Assembly: GCF_023159225.1 (NCBI RefSeq)
Contig: NC_063161.1
Location: 72,320,767 to 72,384,766 of the forward strand
From: Perognathus longimembris pacificus
Taxonomy: Eukaryota; Chordata; Mammalia; Rodentia; Heteromyidae
Length of the DNA: 64,000 nt
Direction of reading: 5' to 3'
A model generated the notes under the pieces. That model was not told the origin of the DNA. It worked only from the letters and a program-made list of their open reading frames with translations, and did not search any database. Every line of letters starts with the position of its first letter. Within the stretch, counting starts at the first letter, position 1. The translations under genes were made by a program, and so were the position numbers. Shown one piece after another: positions 24,701 through 38,100 of the stretch.

Positions 24701-26141
24701 GGGGTTCCTGGGGACAATAGTCAAGTTTTGGGGATACTTGCTCAGCATAGAGTTCATCCCTAGCACCACAAAAACTAAATTCTGCATTTGGCCATCTCTG
24801 CTGCCTCCCTGGTTTGAGGAATTGTGGTCTCTGGCCTGGGGTCATGCAGCAGCATCTTCGCTGTGGTCCCTCCTTGCTTGCTGCTCCACTGGGGCCACTC
24901 ACATACTAGGTCCATACAGAATATGTGTTCAAGGAATAAAAGAATTATGTGTGGAATATGCAAAAAAAAAAAAAAAGACCGAGTTTGGAGAAGACAGGAG
25001 AGAACTGGGTGGATGAAGGTGGCGACAGAGCTGGGCTGGAGTCTTCTGGAGATGGCGGGTGACCACCTGTACCTGGCCGGCTCTGTAGTTAGCAACCACA
25101 AGGAGGAAAGCTTTTTCTGTGCTTTATGTAACAGATGTGGTTTTGTATAAATCACACTTCTGTAAACTGGATTCTATGTGAAATGAATTAATGGAGATTG
25201 CTATTTAAAGGAACCTGGAGCCAGTTTCTCTGGTGAAATAAATAACCATCTCCTTAATTTGTCCTCAGTGTCAATGCATATTTTCCAGAGAGAGGGGGAA
25301 AAAAGTTACATGAACTTAAATCAAGATCTGCTTGTTGGGGCTGGGAATATGGCCTAGTGGTAGAGTGCTTGCCTCATATATATGAAGCCCTGGGTTCGAT
25401 TCCTCAGCACCACATATATAGAAAAAGCCAGAAGTGGTGTTGTGGCTCAGGTGGTATAGAGTGCTAGCCTTGAGCAAAAGAAGCTCAGGGACAGTGCCCA
25501 GGCCCTGAGTTCAAGCCCCAGGACTGGCAAAAAAAAAAAACAACAACAACAACACAAACCAAACACATCTGCTTGTCCAAGTGGATGGGCTGTGCCCCTG
25601 TCTTCCTGGAGTCTCCCTGGTCCTTTGTCATTGCCTGTCTTTCAGCCACCCACCTCTCCTTTATTCCTGTTTTTTTCTTTACTGGAGTTGTACCCTTATA
25701 TCAGACAGTGGTGGGTCTTCTCAGGAGGCTGAGATCTGAGGATTGAGGTTCTAAGCCAACCTAGGCAGGACGGTCTGTAAGCCTCCTATCTCCAAGTAAT
25801 CATCAAAAAGCTGGACATGGAACCTTGAGCAAGAAAAAAAGAAAGGAAGGAAGGAAGGAAGGAAGGAGCACAGGGACAGAACCCAGGCCATGGGTTCAAG
25901 CCCCAGTTTTGGCACACACAAAAAAGTGCAAGCTGGTGAACCATGCCCATAATTCTAGCTATTTGGGGAGCTGAGATCTAGAGGATTGCAGTTCAAAGCT
26001 AGCCTGGCTAGAAAAGTCGGCAAAATGTCATCTCTGAAATGACTGGAAAAAAGCTGGACTGGTGGTGTGACTGAAGTGGTAGAGTGCCAGCCATGAGCAA
26101 GAAATCTGCATAGGTGAAGCCCTGTGTTCAAGCCCTAGTAT

Positions 26142-26182
<41 letters not shown>

Positions 26183-29100
26183 GTGATACAACCAATTTGG
26201 AGGTGAACTGAGAGATCTGTTTTTGAAGTCTGCATCTCCTAGGGGTACAGAGTTTGGCTCCAGCTAGGTTTAGTGAACCACCAACCAGAGTAGCACCTAG
26301 TGCTCATCTTTGGACATGCTGCATACACTCTGAGGGTCTCCTGAGACTGGAATGCGCCCCTCTGGGGCTCACACAAGGTAGCCTCAGATGAGGGCAGGGT
26401 GCTCTGGCCACCTCCTGGGGGAGTTTTGTTTGGGGCTCTCTAGAGGCTGCCTGCAAGGAGCTCAGGCCTTATGGCCCGCCACCCAGCCCTGTCTCCTGTC
26501 ACTTTGGGGTGGGTGGACTGGGAGGGTCCCTCTGGAGAGCACACAGCCTGGCAGTGTGGGCTTGGGCAGAGCCACAGCCACTTCCTTGAAGATGATGGCA
26601 AGTTGGTTTATTTGAAGGTCTGGTCTTCTGGTTGTCGCTCTTGGTTTTCTGCTAAAGTCGCTCCCTTTAATTCTCACTGTAGTAGTTGTAACAAGTGGGC
26701 CAGGTATAGTGGTACATGCCTGTAATCCCAGCTACTCAGGAGGCAGAGGTAGGAGGCTCAAAGTCCCAGGTCTGAGGAAAAAAAATGAGAGATCCTAGAT
26801 GAAAAAAAGCAGAAAGGGTTTGAAGCTTGGCTTAAGTGGCAGAGTGCCTGTCCAGCATACTCTGGGCTCTGGGTCCAATCCCTAGTACTGCCACACACGC
26901 ACACTCATATACACAAACACATGCACATACATGTAATACACACTACATACATAAGCATGTACACACTCATGCATTCATGCGCACACATTCTCATACACAC
27001 TCTTCTCTCTCCCAGTGCAAGCCGTGAACCCAGGCTCTGCCCATGCTGGGCAGGTGCTCACCACTAACCATAGGCCAGCCATAGAAGCCACATTCTTACT
27101 GCTGTCCTGGGGCTCACTCAGTATGGTGGAAGGCAGAGTGGAAGTGGGTTATGCATTAGTACTGGCACGAGATGGGTTCCTGCTGTGACATAGAGCGAGA
27201 GACCTTTTGCCGCGATGTGGCTGGTGCGTTCTTCCCCATCCAGCCCAGGCAGTGAGTTCTGGAAGAGCCAGCTGAATGGAGAGGAGGCTGCCTGTCACTC
27301 ACTGCGGGCATGGTTGTTGTGGCTGCTCTCGAGAGGAGCCGGCTGAGGGCCAGCTGGGGACACGGAGCATGGAGCATGGAGCAGGCTCACTACAGGGAAG
27401 AGGAAGTTGGGCAGAGTGGCTTGTGTAGGGGAGAACAGGCTGGGTGGACATGCTGACCCAGAGGATGGTGCAGGGGATGATGAGGGGTGGTCCAGAGACA
27501 CTGGGTGCCAGGCCTCTGTGGCCCAGGAAGCAGAACTGGGGTTTCTTCCATGAGGAACCAGGCAGCCCTGCAGAGAGGCCTGAATTCGCCTCTGTCCCAC
27601 TGTGTCCTCCCATGGCCTTCAAGGCCCCACGATTGTTCCAGAAACTGTTGTGGGAAGAGGCAGCTGGCCTCAGGGGACAAGGAGAAATTTCAAGAAGCCA
27701 GCTGCTCGGCATCATGGACTGAGTGCCCTGGGTTTAAAGGGTAGGGAGTAGAAAGGAGAGAGAGACAGAGACAGAGACAGAGAGTCAGGGAGGGAGGGAG
27801 GTTTCTTTTGGCATTTGGTGATGGAGTTTGGGAAGTAGTACTAATCATGGCAGGTGCTCTTACTACTAATCCACGCCTCCACTCTGAGTTTTTGCTGGCT
27901 TTTTTTTTTTCTTTTGTCATTGTTGAACTTGAACTCTGTGTCAGGGAGCTGTCCCTGAGCTCTTCAGCTCAAGGCTAGAGCTCTACTACTTTGAGCCATA
28001 GCACCACTTCTGCTTTTCTGATGGTTAATTGGAGATAAGTCTCATGGACGCTCCTGCCTGGGCTAGCTTTGAACTGTGATCCTCAGATCTCAGATTCCTG
28101 AGTGGCTAGGTGTGAGCCACCAGCACCCAGCAGCTGTTTTTTTTTTGTTTGTTTGTTTGTTTTGTTTTTTGCCAGTCCTGGGCCTTGGACTCAGGGCCTG
28201 AGCACTGTCCCTGACTTCTTTCTGCTCAAGGCTAGCACTCTGCCACTTGAGCCACAGCGCCACTTCTGGCCGTTTTCTGTATATGCGGTGCTGGGGAATT
28301 GAACCCAGGGCTTCAAGTATACGAGGCAAGCACTCTTGCCACTAGGCCATATCCCCAGCCCCTACTGCTGGTTATTTTTGAGATAGAGTTTTGCTTCCTC
28401 CCCAGATGCTACCTGGGTGTCCCTTGCCTGTGGTAGGCTTTCTGTGTTGTAGGGTGATGGGGGGAACACCATCTCCTGCTGTAGGTTTAAGAAGGGGGGG
28501 TGTTGGGCTGGGAATATGGCCTAGTGGCAAGAGTGCTTGCCTCGTATACATGAGGCCTTGAGTTCGATTCCTCAGCACCACATATACAGAAAATGGCCAG
28601 AAGTGGCGCTGTGGCTCAAGTGGCAGAGTGCTAGCCGTGAGCAAAAAAGAAGCCAGGGACCAGTGCTCAGGCCCTGAGTTCACAGCCTAGTACTGGCCAA
28701 AAAAAAAAAAAGAAGAAGAAGAAGGGGGGGTGTCATATTTTTGCTAGCCTCAGAGTTTGATCCTCTGTGCAGCCTTAGGATCCTTGATCATGTATAGCTA
28801 GGATTATAGGTATGCACACATCTGGGTAAGGTGGGGTCTTGCCACTTTTTGCCTTGGTTTTGGTTTTGGCCAGCTCAGTCTGGCCTCAAACTCATGATCC
28901 TCCTGCCTCTGCTAGGATTACAGGCATGTGCTACCACACCTAGCCCACCATGAGATTAGACATTCACAGTTGGGTAATCTGTATGCTATCAAGATATTTA
29001 GAATGGTCCCATATCCCCCCACACTTCTCTTTGCCCCTTTCACACCATTTTCTTTCCATCCCTCCCTTTCTTCCTTCCTTTCTCCCTTCCTCTCCCTTCC

Positions 29101-32100
29101 CCTTTCTTCACTTCCCCTCTTCTGCCCTCCTTTCCCCTCCTCTCTCCAGTTTTCCTTCTGTCCTTAGTGGGGCCATCCTTGCCTCTGAGCTGCCACCCTA
29201 CCCAGAGCACACCCTTTCTTCCTTCCCTGCCATGAGCCTGACCTTGGCAGCCCCTGGGCTGGCCTCCTGTCCAGAGCTGTGTGCGTGACCGGATGATGCC
29301 CAGCTGGCCCTGTAGACCGGCCCAGCCCCTCCTCTCCACAGAAGCTTGGCCTGGGCTCCCATTGGCCTCCCTGGCTGGGCTGTCCTGAGAGAGAGGAAGA
29401 AAGGCTGGGAGAAAGCTGCCCTTCCTGTGGGGCCTGCTGGTAATTGGTTCTCTGGGACCCATGGGGCCAGGGGGGCCAGCTGGGGCCGGAAGTGCTGCAC
29501 AATGCTGCCCATTCAGGGGGCCTGCCACTGCTCTCAGGTCCCGGTGACTACATGGAAAGCCGGGGAACAGTCTGTTCTGAGAGGATGTGTGCTGACTCCG
29601 GGCCCCCTCCCGAGGTGAGACAGAACCCTTGGGGTGAAGACACAACCCCCACTGGCATTGGCTGGCAGAGCTGGGAGTCAGCCTGAACAATTCCCTCCCA
29701 AGCTGGCTGCCAGGGTCGGGAGTGTATTCTCTCAGGCACCACATAGGATTTGGGGTGCAGGGGCTGGGATGCAGCAAGGCCTGAGGATTTATTAGAACTC
29801 CACCCCAAGCCAGGCACTGGTGGCTGACAGCTGTCATCCTAGCTACTCCGAAGGCTGAGCTCTGAGGATCACAGTTCAAAGCCAGCCTGAGGGGCTGGGA
29901 ATGTGGCCTAGTGGTAGAGTGCTTGCCTCGTATGCATGAAGCCCTGGGTTCAATTCCTCAGCACCACATATGTAGAAAAAGCCAGAAGTGTCACTGTGGC
30001 TCAAGTGGTAGAGTGCTAGCCTTGAGCAAAAAGAAGCCAGGGACAGTGCTCAGGCCCTGAATTCAAGCCAGGACTGGCAAAAAAAAAAAAAAAAAAAGTT
30101 TAGTAAAGCCAGGTGCTGGCTCATGCCTATAATACTAGCTACTCTGGACCTCAGTTCAAAGTCAACCTGGGCATGAAAGACCATGAGACTCTTATCTCCA
30201 GTGAACCACCAGAAAACCAGAAGTGGCACTGTGGCTCAAAGTGGTAGAGCACTAGCCTTGAGCAAAAGAGCTCAGGGACAGAGCCCAGGCCCTGTGTTCA
30301 AGCCTTATGATCAAGAAAGATAAAAGTTTAGTAAATAGTTTATAATGGAGGAAATACTACAGGACTGCTGGCATGAGTCAGGCCTACACACACTATGGAG
30401 AAGTATGTTGTTGTTGTTGTTGTTGTTGTTTTTTGCCAGTCCTGGGGCTTAAACTCAGGGCCTGAACACTGTCCCTGGCTTCTTTTTGCTCAAGGTTAGC
30501 ACTCTACTACTTGAGCAACAGCACCACTTCTGGCTTTTTCTATAGATATGGTGCTGAGGACCTAACCCAGGGCTTCATGTATACAAGAAAAGCACTCTAC
30601 CACTAGGCCATACTCCCAGCCCCGGAGCAGTATGTTCTTTAAGAGTGAGTTTGAGTTCTATGGAGAATGTGCCACACAGTGTTTTCCAGTGAGGAAAGCA
30701 AGATGTGGAAAGGGTGTGTGGACTGTAGAGAATTACCTCTGAAGTATTTATTAGGAGGTGTATAAAGGAATCCTAGAAGATTGTTGGTATTATTTAGGGC
30801 AGAGAGATTGCAGGAAAAGGAATTGAGAAAAGTGTACAAAGGTAAAAAGAATATACTTGGGCTGGGGATATGGCCTAGTGGCAAGAGTGCCTGCCTCCTA
30901 TACATGAGGCCCTGGGTTCGATTCCCCAGCACCACATATACAGAAAATGGCCAGAAGTGGCGCTGTGGCTCAAGTGGCAGAGTGCTAGCCTTGAGCAAAA
31001 AGAAGCCAGGGACAGTGCTCAGGCCCTGAGTCCAAGCCCCAGGACTGGCCAAAAAAAAAAAAAAAAAAAAAAAGAATATACTTAAGATACTCACTGGCCA
31101 CAGTGGCTCAGGCCTCTAATCTCTCAGGAGGCAGAAGTCAAATGAGACCACAGTTTGAGGCCAGTCCAGGCAAAAAATTAGTAAGACCCCCATCTCAACA
31201 AGCAAGCAGGATTCAGGGATGTACATCCATAATTCAAGGTCCCCAGAAACCATAGGGAGGACTGAGGTCTTAAGGCTAGCCCCAGGTTAAAAAGGAGAAA
31301 CTACATCTGAAAAAGAAAGCAAAAGGGACTGAAGATGTGGCTCAAGTGGTAGAGCACCTGCCTAGCAGGTACAAGGCCCTGAATTCAAGCCCCCCAGTAC
31401 CACAAAATCAGCCTGCATTATGTGATGTGGTTTATATGTTTGTATAAATTATATTCATATGTATCTATATTATGCTAAATTAAAGAGAGTTATGATCATA
31501 TGAAAGACTGGAAAGACCAATCCAGGTCCTCTGGTGTCATTAAGGAAGGCAAATGCCAGGCTTGCTGGCCAGGAACAGCCTAGTGGAAGGTTTCGGGGTG
31601 ACAAGGGGTGGCGGGATGGTCCCCCAGCTCCTGGAGGAATAATGTTTTCCCCGGGAATGAAAGGCCTCTTTGTGTGGACCTTAATTGCTGGCCTGCTGTG
31701 CCAAGAGAGTGAGTGGCAGGCGGGCATGGCAGCTGGGCACAGCCAATGCCAGGCAGCGGAGCCCACTCCCTAGGCCAGCCTGCACCAGCTGGACTGGGAC
31801 TGCTGCCCACCTCTGCCCCCAGCTGAGTGTGCGGGGCCTGAGGGCATTGGAGGAGGCGGGAGAAGGGGCAGGGCTCTGGGACTGCCTCAGCCACTCAGAT
31901 GCAGGCTCACATCCCTCCTCCCCTCTTGTCTTACAGACTATCAGCATCAATAAGGCCATTAATGCGCAGGAAGTCGCTGTCAAGGAAAAACATGCCAGAA
32001 ATATCCTTTGGGAAGTATGGCCTGATCATCCTGGATGACCCCGAGGGAGGTCAGGGACAGGAAAGCAAGCCCCACCCCGGGCCAGGTACCTACAGGTAGT

Positions 32101-35100
32101 ACAGCTTCTGGTGGGTGCCGCAGCTTCTCAGAGATGCTACCTTCAGAAACCCCAGGATGGAAGGGTCCTGGGCTATTGAACTCAGTGGGGGTGAAAGTGG
32201 TTCTGGAGTTATGAACTCAGGGCCTTGTGTTTGCTAAGCAAGTGCTCTCCCACTTGAGACACACTCCAGACCCTTTTCTGCTTTCATTGTCTTTTGGATA
32301 TTGTGTCATAATTTTGCTTGAGTGAGCCTGGACCATGTTCCTCTTCCTACCTGTGGCCTCCCTGATAGATGGGATGATAGGCATGCACCACCACACCAGT
32401 CTTTCTCTGATTGAGATGGAGGACTTGCTACCCTTTTTGACCAGATTGGCCTTAAACTGCTGTCCTCCAAATCTCTGCCTCTGATTAGGTAGGATTACAG
32501 TCATGACCCACTGTGCCACAGACCTGCCCCTCTCCTAGGATCACAGTGTTGCAGTCCAAGTCCATGCAGAGATCCTTTGAGAGATCTTTCTGGCCCACGG
32601 GGTTCACCTGTGATTTCAAAGCCCTGTAGGCCAAATCCATGGCCCATGGAGTCACACTGACCACCTCCAGGCAGCCCAGTCGTCATCCCCTCCTTTTTAT
32701 CTTAAAACAAAAAAACCTCAAGGCTAGCATTCTACCTCTTGAGCCACACTGCCACTTCACCTTTTTCTGTTTAGGTGGTGCTGAGGAATTGAACTCAGGG
32801 CTTCATGCATGCTATGCGAGCACTCTACCGCTGAACCACATTCTCAGCACACCCTCCCCTTTTTTTTTATTTTGAAAGCCAAAGAAGAAAAGAGAAAGGC
32901 CCAGTTTTAAAGAAACCAAGGCAAGGGACCCCATGAGAGTAAAATCCCTTCTTGTGCGCAACATCTGCTGTGACTAGAGGATTAACAAAATGCTAGATTG
33001 GGGACATAGCTCATGTGATAGAACACTTGCCTTGTGAACATAAGGCCCAGAGTTCAATTAAAAAAATAAAAAGAAAAAAACCTTACTGGCAGGCTTGAAA
33101 GGCCTTGTCCCAGATCACTACACCGAGTCCACCATTGTGGGTCTGTGGCCATGTAGTCGGTGCAGGTGCAGCACACCCAAGTCAATGGGTCCTGAGGTCC
33201 TTCCTGGAGATACAGTAGGGCTGGGGCCAAGCAGGCCATGGGAAGGCTCTTTTGGCCGTAGGAAACTCTTGGGTGCCAGGCATGTCTGGGCCACTGTGCT
33301 CTGACACAAAGCCATCCAGCTTGGAGCCCTGGAGAGGCCTCCCAGGGCTGGTGGCCCAAAGCCACCATGCCCGGCACAGCAGGCTGCAGTGACTGTGACC
33401 AGCCTTTAGGGGGCGGGCTTTCACTGGAATTCGGGCCTTGCTGTAGAGCGAGATGGCTCACCCCACACAAAATAGGGAGGCGAGTAATGGCAAGGGACAG
33501 AGAGAGGAATTCATCCACTGTGCGACAGCCATGGGACAAGGCAAAGTGGGTGACGAAGCCCATCTTCCAGGCAGAGGCGAGCTTTGGGTTCCAGTGGAGA
33601 AAAACTGATGGGGTGGGGGGTGGGGGGGCGGGGAAGCTGTGTGGTTACCACACAGTCTGGGCACCAAGGCCTGGCTGACCCCTGTCTCATTCTGATTCTG
33701 TGGATTCCAGGGGCATTGCTACCTATGGTCACTGGAGAGGGGGGCAGTCAGTGCCCAGGGGGTGACAGCCCACTCCAGGGTACGGCCTCCTCAATAGCAG
33801 TCAGTGTCCTCCAAATCTGGCGCTCTACCATTTGAGCCACAGCTGTACTTCCGTCTCTCTGTGGCTAATTGGAGATGAGTCTCATGGACTTTCCTGTCCA
33901 GGCTGGCTTTGAACCACCATCCTCAGATCTCAGCCCCCTGGGTAGCTGTGATAATAGGCATGAGCCACTGGTACCTGGTTTTTGCTGGTTGTTTTTGGCA
34001 CAGAGTCTCACCTCCTGGCTTGATGCAAACCTGGACAACCATCTGCCTATTTTATGCTTCACACTGTAGCTGCGATGACAGGGGCACGCCACCACTCCCA
34101 GCTTCTTCTGTTGAAGTGGAATCTTAAGGACTTTTCTGCCTTGGCTAGCCTCAAACCATGATCCTTCTAACCTCAGCCTCCCAAGTAGTTGGAAGTACAG
34201 ATATGAGCCACAGGCGCCTATCTAGGAGTAGCTGACAGATGTCCAACCCCAAGGAGGAGCCTTGACAAACAGCTGGTCCTGGCCTTGGATCTCCCGGAGG
34301 ATCCAGAGCTATGGAGAAAGCACTGAAGCACCTTCACTCATTCATTCATTCTGCAGTGCTTTGGATAGAACCTAGGCTCTCATGTGCTAGGAAAGCACTC
34401 TGCCACTGAACAGCACCCTGGCTTTGGTTTTATATTTGGGACAGGTGGCGAAGATTGTCCTCAAACTATGACCCTGCTGCTTCTGTTGCCTAACCACTGC
34501 GGTTCCAGGCATGCTGTACCATGCCCAGCACAGACCCTCACTTTCAGTTTATAAGAAACCACTCTGGAGAGCACGGGTATATGTTCAAGTGTTAACTTCG
34601 AGGACAAGGTAGTGCCAGCCCTGGCCCAGGGGCCCTTGAGTTAGAAAGAGAGACCCTCTGTGAAGACACTTCTGTGTCAGGGGCGAAGGCGCCACAAAAC
34701 TTCAGACCCAGGCAGTTTATGGCCATCAGCACCCAAATTGGCAGGACCGGGTCCTGCCTCAGGTGCTCCTGGGAGGCAGCGCTGTGCCTGTGTTTTCCCT
34801 GACCCCCTCACCTTGCATCCTGGGCACCCACCATGAAAAAGGTGCTCACACCTTCTGGTCTGTGGTCAACCGGTTGCCCCTGTCCAGCAACGCCATGCTC
34901 TGCTGGAAGTTCTGCCACGTGTTCCACAAGCTCCTCCGAGATGGGCACCCGAACGTGAGTCCTGGGGCTGGGGCCCGTGCTGTGAGGCTGCCCACCACCA
35001 CACCCCTTTTCCCACTTCTTTTCTTTTCTGAATGTAGTACTAGGATTTGAACTCAGGGTCACATACTTGTTTAGTAAGCACTTGACAACTTGAATCCCTG

Positions 35101-38100
35101 CCCCGCGCCCCCCCCCCCACTTGGCCCCTTTTTCCTTAAGTTGTTTAGGGTGGTGTGCTTTTACCTAGGCGGGTCTCTGACCTTGATCCTTCTACCTATG
35201 CCTCCAGAGTAGCTGGGGTTATAGGCGTACACTACTATGCCCAAGTTTGTTTGCTTGCCTTGTTTTTGTGTCGGCACTGGGGCTTGAACTCAGGGCCTAG
35301 CCCTGTCCCTTAGCTTTCTCACTCAAGGATGGCACTCTATCACTTGAACCACAGCTCCACTTCTGGCCTTTTGGTGGTTAATTGGCCAGACTTTCCTGCC
35401 CAGGCTGGCAGTGAACTGCAATTCTCAGATCTCAGTCTCCTGAGTAGCTGGGATTACAGGTATGAGCCACTAGTACCGGGCTCCAGGTTGGTTTTGGAAA
35501 TAAGATTTTGTTAACTTTTGGCCAGGCCTATCCTTAAACTGTGGTCATCCTGATCTAAGTAGCTGAGGTTACAGGTGTGAGTGTGCAGTCTTGAGTGATG
35601 GGCAGATGTGCTCCTCTGGGTCACCTCCTCAACCTCTACTCCAGTGAGATGTTTTGCCACCTCTCTGTTCTCTCACAGTTCTCTATTCCCTGTCCAGGTC
35701 TTGAAGGACTCTCTGAGATACAAGAATGAGTTGAGTGACATGAGCAGGATGTGGGTGAGTTTGGAGATGCTGCTGGGGCCACCTATGCCTCCCCTTATGC
35801 CCCAAACTAAGACTGAGACATATGACAAACACATCTCTTGCAGCTTGTTTAAAATTTCTCCCATGAGCAGCAGGGAGAGGTGAAGGGGTGCACTGCCACT
35901 TGAGCCACAGCTCCCCTTGGGCATTTTGCTAGTTAATTGGAGATAAGAGTCTCATGGACTTTCCTGCCTGCGCTGGCTTTGAACCACGATACTCAGATCT
36001 CAGCCTCCTGAGTAGCTAGAACTATAGGTGTGGCCACCAGTAAGCAAACCTGGCTTGCTTGTTATTTTTGTCATGGGAAAGGGAATCTTTTGGAAGGAAG
36101 CACTCGCTGTAGGTGTCATTCTGGTGGACATTGTGCTGCCTGCACTCTCCTGTCCCTCTAGGGCCACCTGAGCGAGGGCTACGGGCAGCTGTGCAGCATT
36201 TACCTGAAACTGCTGAAGACCAAGATGGAGTTCCACACCAAGGTGAGTGCTGAAGGCCCCCCTGGGCTCAATCTTCTAGGCCCCTCATGGGGGAGGGGGA
36301 GCATCCATCTCTCAGCCTCAGAGCCTGGAGAGAGGAAGACCAGTGCCAGGGTAACTGTGTTTGAGACCCTGGAGCATAGCAATCAAGGGTTTTGGTTCAA
36401 GTACTCTGCACCCATTTTTCAAAATAGAGGAGCCACACCTCCTAGTTGCCTGCACTGCTTTTGAACATGTCACAGATGCTACTCCCAGCTACAAGGGAGA
36501 CCATAGATGGGAGGATTGAGTCTAAGGCCAGCCCTGGACAAAAGTGCAAATGACCTTATCTGACAAGTAACTTGCGCAAACAAGAGGTAGAGGCATGGCT
36601 CAAGTGGTAGAGCACCTGGCCAGCAAGCACAGGGTCCTGAGTTCAAACACCAGGACTGGGAGGGAAAAGACTGAATTCTAAGGACGTTGTAAGGCAGTGA
36701 TAGAGCTTTGCCTGGCAAAAAGAGATGGAGGGAGGGAGGGGGAGAGGGACCAAGTTGATCATGAAAATCATGGAGGGAAGGAAGGAAGGAGCTGACCAAT
36801 TTGATCATAAAAAGCACTCCCTATAGCTGGGCAGTGTTTCCCACCTGTAGTCCCAGCATGTGGAGTCTGAAGCTGGAGGATACAATAGTAAGATCCTGTC
36901 TCAAATAAACAAAAGAAAAAGACAAATTATTGCCATTTCCCTAATGAGTTTACACACAGACCCTTTGTTTAGTCTGCACCTGGCAGTGATCCCAGCTACT
37001 CGGAGGCGGAGACAGGAAAATCAGAGATAGAATACAAACAACTAGGCTGGGGCTGCTCAAGGGGAAGAGCGCTTGCTTGGCATGTGCAAGGCCCTGGGTT
37101 CCATTCCCAGGATTGCAGAAAGGAGCGTGCAGCCCTCTGTGCCTGTGGGCGCCCTTCCTGCAGTGTTGTGGAAGAGAGATGCTGGCAAGCACTGTTGTCA
37201 GGGTCACTCCTTGATGGTGACTCCTCCTACTGGAATCACTGTGACCCCAGCCCCCTGGAGATGGAGCTGTGGCTGAGGGGTTAGAGACCCCAGAGGGTGA
37301 GGTGAAGAAGTAACCAGAGCAGCTACAGAGGCCAGGAGAAGGGATGAAGCCTGGTGGTGCACACCTGTAATCCCAGCCACCCAGGAGGCCAAAGCAGGAG
37401 GATCAAAGTCAAGGTTCATACCTGGCATTGGCTCACACGTGCCCAGGAATGTTCCAGCATGTAGGCTACAAGAGGGGAGACTTGAGCTCCTGTGATGGTC
37501 ACTGTGGCAATGGCGTGAATCCTCTCTCGTGTCTCTGTGTGAGAGGTCTCGGGCCCTGGCTCTGGGGTTCTGAGGATGGGCTGCGTGCCCGCAGGAGGCC
37601 CTGCAAGGGGGGCTGCTCACTTCCCTTCTCCACGACCTCCCAGAACCCGCGGTTTCCAGGCAACCTGCAGATGAACGATCGCCAGCTGGACGAGGCCGGC
37701 GAGAGCGACGTGAACAACTTGTGAGTTGGTGTCGGGAAGTCTGTTTTGCACCTCTCATTTCCTGCTGGCCCCAGGGCCTGGGGCTGGCAGGGCAGATGCC
37801 CGCACAGGTGCTGGGTCTTCCCTCTGTGTTACCACCTCTACCCATCCCGGGACCGGCCCACCCCTTACAGCACCACTGAGAGCCCTGTGTCTCCATGTGC
37901 CTGTCTGTCTCTGTGTGGGGCTGAGCATTGGAGTAACGTGCACGTGAGCCCACACCTGGCAGTGGGGGGTGGGAGCTGGAAGGACATGGGGGAAGATGGG
38001 AGCCTAGCCTGGGGGAGGGGGTTACCTTGGTGGTAGAATGCTTGCCCAGCATGTGCAAGGCCCTGGGGCCCATCCCCAGCCCTGCCTTGTATCAAACACA

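Larger units (their letters stand above)
15877..31936 (+). other. HIP1: HIP1 intron 1 (from the internal first exon)
   Basis: A 16-kb intron bounded by gtaagt and ttacag. It is packed with SINEs and simple repeats, listed separately. Stretches without a recognised repeat include about 16,090-17,020, 17,245-18,105, 18,910-19,620, 20,160-20,730, 21,015-21,840, 22,560-23,080, 23,150-23,960, 24,670-25,330, 26,180-26,700, 27,005-27,890, 29,165-29,805 and 31,405-31,930. None contains an exon I can support. Confidence 0.85.
32001..34811 (+). other. HIP1: HIP1 intron 2, U12-type AT-AC intron
   Basis: This 2,811-bp intron starts ATATCC and ends CAC. It contains minus-strand B1/ID-type SINEs (about 32,210-32,520, 32,700-32,850, 33,815-34,225 and 34,340-34,530). 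Single-copy DNA lies between 33,060 and 33,810. Confidence 0.92.

Noticed and set aside
29040..29879. 279-codon minus-strand open frame
   Set aside because: Composition follows a GC-rich block and a polypyrimidine tract (Gly/Arg/Glu/Lys-rich tail). No recognisable domain, start context or splice structure, and it ends in SINE sequence.
34805..34815. Apparent loss of the exon 3 acceptor AG (assembly deletion or damaged gene)
   Set aside because: The upstream boundary also lacks GT and shows an exact U12 donor. The AC end with a U12 branch point explains both boundaries without any damage.
37204..38073. 289-codon minus-strand open frame overlapping HIP1 exon 6
   Set aside because: It is antisense to a genuine exon and to an ID-like element, with low-complexity Ser/Arg/Pro content and no homology I can see.
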